Source: a virus | Reading direction: 5' to 3' (one strand) | Virus record (IMG/VR): IMGVR_UViG_3300032240_002557 | Span: 35,913-99,912 of that record | Length of the DNA: 64,000 nucleotides | In this document: positions 58,745-64,000 of the stretch, in pieces | Layout of the letters: every line of letters starts with the position of its first letter | How positions within the stretch are numbered: position 1 is the first letter of the stretch | Program-made: the position numbers and the translations under genes | The notes under the pieces: model-generated | Told to the model about the DNA's origin: nothing | The model's database searches: none | Seen by the model: the letters and a program-made list of their open reading frames with translations, nothing else

Positions 58745-60048
58745 TAATTTTCATTCATTATTTGGGAGTTGGGATCTTCTGCGATCCTCATATAACTATA
58801 ATCAACTGTGAATTTTTTATAAGAATTTTTATATCCTTCGTCTCTGTTTGCTAATACCTTTAATTTGTATTCGTTGTTGGTATACATTAAAGGATCCTGA
58901 ATAATACCAAACATACCATCAACTGTTGCTACTAGACCGGAAGATTCTGATGCTGAGTTCATCGAAAGATCTGTTGCATCAAATTCGGATTGTTTAGTCT
59001 GTGTTGCTGTGACGATAGCCCACTGGTTTCTTTGTCCCATTGCTCTTAGATCCTCTGCAATCTGCTTGATCTTCATGTAAGTGTTTTCACTGTTTGGATT
59101 TCTCCAGTTCTTCATGATATTAATATAGTCAATAACAACTATTTTAAATTTCATCCCTTTTACTTCCTCTGTCTTTCTTAACCATTTTTCGACATCAAGA
59201 ACTGAAGCCTGACTAGTACCAAATTCTTTAATGAAAAGCTGACCTGGTGTTGATAGGTTATCGAATGCTAAATTTCTAATCTTCTTCTTTATTATCTCTC
59301 CGTCTTCAGTAGCATTGTTATACTCCGACATTTTAATTCCAAGAAGATTGGCACCTACCCTTTTCATATATTTTCTATCACCAAGCTCTAATGTGATGAT
59401 AGCAACATTGTTAGATGCTCTAATTGCTTGTGCTGCTATATTTCCTAGCCATAATGTTTTACCAACTTTAGGTTGTCCAAGAAATACGTAAAGATTTTTT
59501 GCTGAAAATCCACCACCTAATACAAGATCTATGAAATCATACCCCGAAGAGAAAGTACTAGATTTAGGTTGCTTATGATTGTCTGGATCTGTAAAATCTA
59601 AACCTAAATCAAAAGAGAAATCTAAGCTATTTCTTTCGTTGATTATAGTTTTAAATGTATTAACTACATCCTTAATATTTTCAGGGGTAACTTCTGTAGA
59701 TTTGATGTATGTAATAGAATCCATAGCGCTTTGCTCCAGATTCTTCCATTCGATCCAAGCCTCGGTATTTTCCCTTAGCCATTCAGGATCGTACTCATTT
59801 AATTTAATATCAAATATCGTTTCAACCTGTGCTACTGGTAGTTTATCCTCTAACTTAAGAATTTTAACTATCTCTTTAACTTGTTGAGCTGACGGTATTT
59901 GAGAATATTTTTTCCAGAAAGATTTTACGATTTTAAAAGCCTCCTGGTATCTCACATCCCTAAAGAATGAAGGTTTACCAGATTCAACGTAAATTGGATC
60001 TGAAACTATACTACAAAACCAAACATTCTCTAAATGCGTGTTATTCAT
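58744..60048 (-). CDS. gp41: Replicative DNA helicase, DnaB/gp41-like
   Basis: 434 aa. Walker A GQPKVGKT at 191-198, then VAIITLELGDRKYMKRV, Walker B VVIDYINIM near 306, and TATQTKQSE near 355, all of the RecA-like DnaB core. N-terminal helical domain at 1-150. T4 gp41 (475 aa) unwinds the fork with the primase. No primase is recognised in this window. Confidence 0.9.
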   Translation of the reverse strand: MNNTHLENVWFCSIVSDPIYVESGKPSFFRDVRYQEAFKIVKSFWKKYSQIPSAQQVKEIVKILKLEDKLPVAQVETIFDIKLNEYDPEWLRENTEAWIEWKNLEQSAMDSITYIKSTEVTPENIKDVVNTFKTIINERNSLDFSFDLGLDFTDPDNHKQPKSSTFSSGYDFIDLVLGGGFSAKNLYVFLGQPKVGKTLWLGNIAAQAIRASNNVAIITLELGDRKYMKRVGANLLGIKMSEYNNATEDGEIIKKKIRNLAFDNLSTPGQLFIKEFGTSQASVLDVEKWLRKTEEVKGMKFKIVVIDYINIMKNWRNPNSENTYMKIKQIAEDLRAMGQRNQWAIVTATQTKQSEFDATDLSMNSASESSGLVATVDGMFGIIQDPLMYTNNEYKLKVLANRDEGYKNSYKKFTVDYSYMRIAEDPNSQIMNEN

Positions 60049-60051
60049 ATT

Positions 60052-60345
60052 CTAATAATGGGGATTGTCTTTAATTTTATAAACTGAGGTTCCGTCTTTT
60101 TTAGTCTTTTGTTTCTCAAAAATCCCCTTTTCTATTAAGGATCTTACTGCTTCTCCGTGTTTTTTATCCTCCCATCCTACAGGAAAAAAAGAATTGAAGG
60201 TCTGCTCAGAGAATTCACCCCCGGGTCTCCCGTCTCTTACTAGATAACTATTCAATTCGAAGATTATATCTTCCTCACAAGGATAGGAAGGGAGTTCCTT
60301 CCATATTCCCATGTGATATTTCATTTTCAATTTATTCTTCTCCAT
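60052..60345 (-). CDS. Small protein with winged-helix look
   Basis: 97 aa. GEFSEQTFNSFFPVGWEDKKHGEAVRSLIEKGIFEKQKTKKDGTSVYKI has the helix-helix-hairpin pattern of a winged-helix DNA-binding domain. It overlaps uvsX by 14 bases and precedes the helicase gene by 3, so it belongs to the recombination-replication operon. Could be a regulator or a replication accessory. No family named. Confidence 0.5.
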   Translation of the reverse strand: MEKNKLKMKYHMGIWKELPSYPCEEDIIFELNSYLVRDGRPGGEFSEQTFNSFFPVGWEDKKHGEAVRSLIEKGIFEKQKTKKDGTSVYKIKDNPHY

Positions 60346-61513
60346 CTTCTTCTGTTTCTTCTTCCCCGTTAATTACTGCATCAAGCTCATTCATATCGAA
60401 TAAATCAGGTAATAAGAAGTGTGGCTTAATTGCTTTTTCATCTATTTTTCTTAAAACATCCTCTGTGAATACCTCTGGGGTGAATAATTGAGAAGAGAAA
60501 ATAGATTTACCTAAGTGAGCAATTGCCCATTTGGTGGAAGATGCACTTGCAGTGAATTCCAATTCACCAGTCTTTTTATCAACCTCTAATTTACCTCTTT
60601 CAATTCCGCAAGTTTCCCAAGAAACGAATTCTTCCAATCCTACGTATGGATTCATACCGTTGATAAATGAAATATGGAATTTAGTAGGATAAGGTCTAGT
60701 GAATCTTGTTTTCTTTGGTGTTGATGTAACAATAATACCTGTTTTCTTATCGTTGCTATCCTTAAGCTGAGCTTTAGATAGCATAATAACATTACTCATA
60801 GAGAAAATAGGTCCATCACCCCCGGAAGCTTCTTTAGTTGTCATAAAGCTTCCAATTCCTGCTGTGGTTGTGTGATTAGTACAGATTAAAGGAATTCTAA
60901 CACCAGTTAAATCTAATGTGATTTCTCTAAATAAACCTCTCATTTCCTTAGATCTAATACCCATATCCATTACCGTTTTACCTTTTAAGGCATCAGCAGA
61001 CTCTTTCATAGTTGTAAGCATACCTAAAGAATCCAGAACTAATAAGATCTTAGGATCTGCTCCTTCTTTTCTAGCTTTCTTGATCTGGTCAACCAAATTA
61101 GCAACAAATATTTTAAAATCAGAAATAGATTTAATTGGCTGATATCTAACAGTATTTGTGTCTATACCGAATTTTTTTGCCATTGTTCTATCAATAGCTC
61201 CTTCAGTATCACAATAGATAACGTTGTATCCTTGTTTTTGTGATTCTCTCACTATATTCATACAAAGAAAGCTCTTTCCTGTTTGTGGATCACCTGCTAT
61301 TCCCATCGATCTATTATTAGCTACACCTCCAAAAAGACTTCCTGAAAGCTGTGCATTTAAAACATAATTACCAGTCCCGATCCAGTCAGTAACCTCTGAA
61401 AATTCGTTTTCTTCTAAAATTGATCCTGCCTCAAATCCTTCAATCTTTGAAAGTTGTTTGTCTAAATCTAAAAATGAGAATTCTTTTTTACTAGTTGATT
61501 TTTCCTTAGCCAT
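60332..61513 (-). CDS. uvsX: UvsX/RecA-like recombinase
   Basis: 393 aa. Walker A GDPQTGKS at 74-81, VIYCDTEGAID near 103, Walker B LLVLDSLGML near 158, and the L2-type segment TNHTTTAGIGSFMTTKEASGGDG. T4 UvsX is 391 aa. Drives strand exchange for recombination-dependent replication and repair. C-terminus acidic (EEETEEDGEE), as is common for regulation of RecA-type filaments. No TATATTTG or GATATATA is found before its ATG; a TATAAT-like string lies about 27 bases upstream. Confidence 0.93.
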   Translation of the reverse strand: MAKEKSTSKKEFSFLDLDKQLSKIEGFEAGSILEENEFSEVTDWIGTGNYVLNAQLSGSLFGGVANNRSMGIAGDPQTGKSFLCMNIVRESQKQGYNVIYCDTEGAIDRTMAKKFGIDTNTVRYQPIKSISDFKIFVANLVDQIKKARKEGADPKILLVLDSLGMLTTMKESADALKGKTVMDMGIRSKEMRGLFREITLDLTGVRIPLICTNHTTTAGIGSFMTTKEASGGDGPIFSMSNVIMLSKAQLKDSNDKKTGIIVTSTPKKTRFTRPYPTKFHISFINGMNPYVGLEEFVSWETCGIERGKLEVDKKTGELEFTASASSTKWAIAHLGKSIFSSQLFTPEVFTEDVLRKIDEKAIKPHFLLPDLFDMNELDAVINGEEETEEDGEE

Positions 61514-61594
61514 AATTCATTAATTATTTGATTATTATAGACTACAGTTAGATTAGATTTCCGATTTTTAGTAGTCATTTTGCATTAACCCCAC

Positions 61595-61620
61595 AAAAAA
61601 AGCAGGTTTAAACCTGCTTT
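61595..61620 (-). terminator. Intrinsic terminator after the lipoprotein gene
   Basis: Near-perfect inverted repeat AAAGCAGGTTT/AAACCTGCTTT (61599-61620) with an A-run at 61595-61600 as the minus-strand T-tract. Confidence 0.85.
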
Positions 61621-61639
61621 TATAAATTAATAGACTTAA

Positions 61640-61846
61640 TTATTTAACTTCTTCAGTTTTTCCTTCCTTTAAAGGTGCAGATGTTGTTACACTATCCGCT
61701 GGGATTTGAGCAGTTGTTGAATCTGTAGCTGATACTGCAGATGAATCAACTTGAGCAGCTGTTGAATCTGTTGTTGTTTCTTTTGTAGATCCGTTTCCGC
61801 ATGATGTTAATGCTAAAACTGATAAAATAACGAATACTTTTTTCAT
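61640..61846 (-). CDS. Small phage lipoprotein
   Basis: 68 aa. Signal peptide MKKVFVILSVLA followed by the lipobox LTSC (Cys16) and Gly at +2. The mature part is Thr/Ser/Ala/Asp-rich with no fold visible. It would be secreted and lipidated in the host. Small phage lipoproteins often block superinfection at the cell surface; that role is inference. It is a single-gene unit with GATATAAT 24 bases upstream and a terminator behind it. Confidence 0.75.
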   Translation of the reverse strand: MKKVFVILSVLALTSCGNGSTKETTTDSTAAQVDSSAVSATDSTTAQIPADSVTTSAPLKEGKTEEVK

Positions 61847-61870
61847 ACTTGTTTTTTTTTTAATTTAGGT

Positions 61871-61878
61871 ATTATATC
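61871..61878 (-). promoter_or_regulatory. Late-like promoter motif GATATAAT (variant)
   Basis: Minus-strand GATATAAT 24 bases before the lipoprotein ATG at 61846. Confidence 0.4.
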
Positions 61879-61897
61879 TCGATTTCCTCGATTTGTT

Positions 61898-62353
61898 TCA
61901 TCTGCAAAGTTCATTAGCAACGCTAATTGCTATAAGTGTTTCTGGTTTTATTGCATAGTTATAACCTAAGCTTTCCATATAACCAATAGCGGTCTTTACA
62001 ATCATATTAGATTTGTGTTTCGGATTATTGTTATAATCTAAATCTATTTGATGTATGTTAATACCGCCTTCTATCCTAAGGTAACCCGCTATATCTATGG
62101 ATCTTTGTAATTCACCCCAGAGTTTAGTCCACATATCCTTAACTTTAGGAACTGTTTCTTTTCTGTAAATAACATGTGCACCCCTTTTATCATACCTGAA
62201 TACCACTGTTGTAACGTAATTGGTCTTAGTCGAATAGCTTTGGCTGTCACAACCGACGTGGATTTTAGTTTCAGGATATTTTTCCAAAATTATTTTCACG
62301 TAGCTTAAAAGGTCCACAGTCTCGTCTGTGCCTATTTTTTTAAAAATCCTCAT
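61898..62353 (-). CDS. YkuK-like RNase H-fold protein
   Basis: 151 aa. HVGCDSQSYSTKTNYVTTVVFRYDKRGAHVIYRKE matches the DUF458/YkuK family, which has an RNase H-like fold with the first Asp in GxDSQ. Later HQIDLDYNN provides further acidic residues. The biochemical role of the family is not settled. Its start overlaps the stop of the 90-aa gene by 1 base. Confidence 0.7.
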   Translation of the reverse strand: MRIFKKIGTDETVDLLSYVKIILEKYPETKIHVGCDSQSYSTKTNYVTTVVFRYDKRGAHVIYRKETVPKVKDMWTKLWGELQRSIDIAGYLRIEGGINIHQIDLDYNNNPKHKSNMIVKTAIGYMESLGYNYAIKPETLIAISVANELCR

Positions 62354-62625
62354 TATGCTTTTCTGATAAACTCTTTGCTAAGAAAATTTCCATCAACAAA
62401 ATAGATAGATTCGTCTAATGGTTTTTTAAGCAAAAAAGTGGCATCGCTAACTTGACCAATTAAAGAAAATTCTTCGTCCTCTTTAATAAAGATCGATCCT
62501 ATAGCATTGGCTTTATAATCCCATTTAGAGAAAAACTTAGTTGCATTTCTTTCATAGTACTTTTGATAGTAATCTAAAAGTTCTTTACTAATGTTCTTAA
62601 CTTTTCTAAAATCTCTATTAATCAT
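62353..62625 (-). CDS. Small hypothetical protein upstream of the YkuK-like gene
   Basis: 90 aa, basic N-terminus, then beta-rich (NAIGSIFIKEDEEFSLIGQVSDATFLLKKPL). Not recognised. ATG at 62625; the stop overlaps the next start, so it is co-translated with the YkuK-like gene. Function unknown. Confidence 0.5.
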   Translation of the reverse strand: MINRDFRKVKNISKELLDYYQKYYERNATKFFSKWDYKANAIGSIFIKEDEEFSLIGQVSDATFLLKKPLDESIYFVDGNFLSKEFIRKA

Positions 62626-62650
62626 AGTTTTTATTTAAATGTTATACAAT

Positions 62651-62678
62651 AAAAAAGCCCCGGGTTTCCGAGGCTTTT
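62651..62678 (-). terminator. Intrinsic terminator after the 124-aa gene
   Basis: AAAAGCCcCGG/CCGaGGCTTTT stem with one mismatch, 4-base loop, T-tract on the - strand from the A-run at 62651-62656. Confidence 0.8.
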
Positions 62679-62703
62679 AAGATATTATTAAAAATATTTC
62701 TTT

Positions 62704-63078
62704 TTAGTCCTTGTATTTGTAATAATTGTAAACTTCCTCTACATCATCTGCTGATGTTGTGATATGATCAACTGCCCATGGTTCAACCTCACTTCCTTGG
62801 CTAATCAATCCGATAAGCTGATTTGCTTGATCTGCTATTTTCTTTAGATTAGTTATTACCATGTATGGTTTAAAGTTCCCTGAATGTGCTGGTGCTTCTG
62901 CAGGAGCTGGTGTTTCTTCCATGTCCATTGTATCATCAGCTGGTTCTTCCTCCATGCCTAATTGATCAACTGCTGCTGCATCTGCTGGATCCATCTCCAT
63001 ATTATCAACCTCTGGTTGTTCTTGTACTTTGGCTTTAGCTTCTTTTTTATAAGCTTCCATTGGTTTTAAGTTCTGCAT
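62704..63078 (-). CDS. Acidic Pro/Ala-rich small protein
   Basis: 124 aa. Starts MQNLKPMEAYKKEAKAK, then a Glu/Asp/Ala/Pro/Met-rich disordered segment at about 18-65, then a helical end with DVEEVYNYYKYKD. A single-gene unit with AATATATA 26 bases upstream and a terminator downstream. No family recognised; could be a small virion or scaffold-like protein. Confidence 0.5.
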   Translation of the reverse strand: MQNLKPMEAYKKEAKAKVQEQPEVDNMEMDPADAAAVDQLGMEEEPADDTMDMEETPAPAEAPAHSGNFKPYMVITNLKKIADQANQLIGLISQGSEVEPWAVDHITTSADDVEEVYNYYKYKD

Positions 63079-63104
63079 AGTAATTTTTTATATTTCTTAC
63101 GCCT

Positions 63105-63112
63105 TATATATT
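63105..63112 (-). promoter_or_regulatory. Late-like promoter motif AATATATA (variant)
   Basis: Minus-strand variant 26 bases before the ATG at 63078. Confidence 0.4.
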
Positions 63113-63144
63113 CCTTCTGCTTATAAATTCCACCAAAAATCGGG

Positions 63145-63390
63145 CTATCTTTTGTATTTTTTTAAAATATTGTAAAGAAATGCACATTTTTCATATTCCT
63201 CCAGATCCTGGAAGAACTGAAGCATCTCCTCTACATTCTCTACCATACCTTCCATTACCATCACTCTATCTAAATTTATATCCTGAAGCTCCTCGTAAAT
63301 GCTATTATAGGAAAGACTAAGACCTTTCTGAATTGCATCGTCTATTCTAGCCTCGTCCGTTATTTTTTTGATGTCATTATCTTCGTCCAT
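63145..63390 (-). CDS. Small acidic helical hypothetical protein
   Basis: 81 aa, Asp/Glu-rich, almost entirely helical (MLQFFQDLEEYEKCAFLYNILKKYKR at the end). Not recognised. Its promoter is the host-like TATATTTG 19 bases upstream, so early expression is likely; small acidic early proteins often bind host targets, but nothing specific can be said. Confidence 0.5.
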   Translation of the reverse strand: MDEDNDIKKITDEARIDDAIQKGLSLSYNSIYEELQDINLDRVMVMEGMVENVEEMLQFFQDLEEYEKCAFLYNILKKYKR

Positions 63391-63409
63391 ATCTTATTTT
63401 TTTACAATA

Positions 63410-63417
63410 CAAATATA
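63410..63417 (-). promoter_or_regulatory. Host-type promoter -7 element TATATTTG
   Basis: Minus-strand TATATTTG 19 bases before the ATG at 63390. CGGGGA lies 7 bases upstream of it, as at the glycosylase promoter. Confidence 0.6.
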
Positions 63418-63447
63418 TGGATATTCCCCGCTAATAAAAAATGCAAA

Positions 63448-63472
63448 CAAAAAACCCACCAGTAAGGTGGGT
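63448..63472 (-). terminator. Intrinsic terminator after the zinc-ribbon gene
   Basis: Stem ACCCACC/GGTGGGT (63454-63460 with 63466-63472), 5-base loop, T-tract on the - strand. Confidence 0.85.
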
Positions 63473-63495
63473 CTTTCGCCACGAGTTAAAACAAT

Positions 63496-63999
63496 TTAGA
63501 ATTTATTACCACAGGTTGGACAAAATTTCCAATCTTGCTTATTTCTGGTACCGCATTCTGTGCAGTATGATCTGATTTCCTTAGCTTCTATATTCTTCTG
63601 AGCGATTGGAAGGATTTGATACTCGACCACATTCGAAGGATATGAATTGAAATTACCTTGGCCATTTTGAAAATCTTGATCCGATTTAGGCCCATGCTCT
63701 ACCCTTCCTGTTTCCATCGAGGTTGATCTTTTATTTGTAAGATCCAATGATCCACCTACTGAGGATGTATAAGTAGAAGAATTGGTATTGAAAACACTAT
63801 TTGTAGTAATACTGGAAGATCCTGTAAGATTGTGGTTATAGAATGTTCCTGTATTAGACCATAGATTAGGAGTAGTGTATGTAATTGTACTACCCGAATA
63901 AATTGATGGGGAGTACTCATCATAAAAATCGATCTTTACTAAACCGTTATTCTCTATTGCTTCTTTAGCTTCCCTCGAATTGTTTACTTTATAGGTAGA
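63496..63999 (-). CDS. Protein with C-terminal zinc ribbon (N-terminus outside window)
   Basis: The frame stays open from 63496 to the right edge, so at least 167 C-terminal residues are seen and the start is beyond 64000. The visible N-terminal part has NNSREAKAIENNGLVKIDFYDEYSPS; the centre is Ser/Thr/Asn-rich (SSSITTNSVFNTNSSTYTSSVGG) and probably disordered. The end, YCTECGTRNKQDWKFCPTCGNKF, is a complete two-CxxC zinc ribbon. Role unknown; zinc-ribbon tails commonly mediate nucleic acid or protein contacts. A short reading from a TTG at 63747 is unlikely to be the true start. Confidence 0.65.
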   Translation of the reverse strand, partial: STYKVNNSREAKEAIENNGLVKIDFYDEYSPSIYSGSTITYTTPNLWSNTGTFYNHNLTGSSSITTNSVFNTNSSTYTSSVGGSLDLTNKRSTSMETGRVEHGPKSDQDFQNGQGNFNSYPSNVVEYQILPIAQKNIEAKEIRSYCTECGTRNKQDWKFCPTCGNKF

Positions 64000-64000
64000 G

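Noticed and set aside
61898-62353. Holliday junction resolvase
   Set aside because: The GCDSQ start and overall layout fit YkuK/DUF458; no RuvC or RusA motif set.
1-64000. tRNA genes or introns
   Set aside because: No cloverleaf-like intergenic sequence was noticed; gaps are too short and AT-rich. A tRNA scan would settle this.

Overview
This window is a contiguous piece of a large, AT-rich, T4-like contractile-tailed phage genome (Straboviridae-like core gene set). Its host is most likely a member of the Bacteroidota. Evidence for a myovirus: recognisable homologues of T4 portal gp20, prohead protease gp21, scaffold gp22, capsid gp23, terminase gp17, sheath gp18, tube gp19, neck gp14, gp15, gp4, late sigma gp55, helicase gp41, UvsX, gp46/gp47, clamp loader gp44, ligase and RNase H. 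Evidence for the host: four non-structural genes have the octamer TATATTTG 16-19 bases upstream of the start, which fits the Bacteroidota -7 element TAnnTTTG. Start codons are preceded by A-rich leaders rather than strong Shine-Dalgarno sites, and a small lipoprotein has a Bacteroidota-like look. No tRNA, CRISPR array, integrase or insertion sequence was seen. No gene-free stretch exceeds about 130 bases.

Layout. Positions 1-1738 are on the + strand: the end of an acidic protein, a terminator, and a RimK-type ATP-grasp ligase fused to an aspartyl-protease-like domain. Everything from 1725 to the right edge is on the - strand. 1725-3703: asparagine synthetase and a P-loop kinase. 3752-15295: head module, containing three putative packaged proteins, the major capsid protein, a fused prohead protease-scaffold, a large capsid-associated protein and a nucleotidyltransferase. 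15336-19826: DNA repair and accessory enzymes (exonuclease, Fpg/Nei glycosylase, UvsE-like protein, DUF115-like protein). 19831-22161: a fibre with an S74 chaperone domain. 22208-26489: replication block (RNase H/flap nuclease, guanylate kinase, clamp loader, ligase). 26550-31442: two tandem portal paralogues, gp4-like nuclease, gp55-like sigma. 31484-39044: a head-associated repeat protein, fibres and adhesins, a membrane protein. 39096-41655: RecB-like nuclease, ECF-type sigma factor, dCMP deaminase. 41712-46060: baseplate-hub gene with an overlapping out-of-frame partner, two tail tube paralogues. 46101-55509: sheath, large terminase, putative small terminase, neck and tail-completion proteins. 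55529-61513: gp46/gp47, DnaB-like helicase, UvsX. 61640-63999: small accessory genes.

How it works together. Two promoter classes stand out: a late-type octamer GATATATA in front of structural genes, with a gp55-like sigma encoded in the window, and the host-like TATATTTG in front of enzymatic or early genes. The prohead protease appears to act on an [I/L/V]-N-E site that recurs in the capsid protein, the scaffold tail and several neighbouring proteins, so the sequence itself suggests which proteins are packaged. Repeated gene duplication (portal, tube, a 190-aa tail-associated pair) and domain fusion (protease-scaffold, neck-lectin-like, ligase-protease) set this virus apart from textbook T4.
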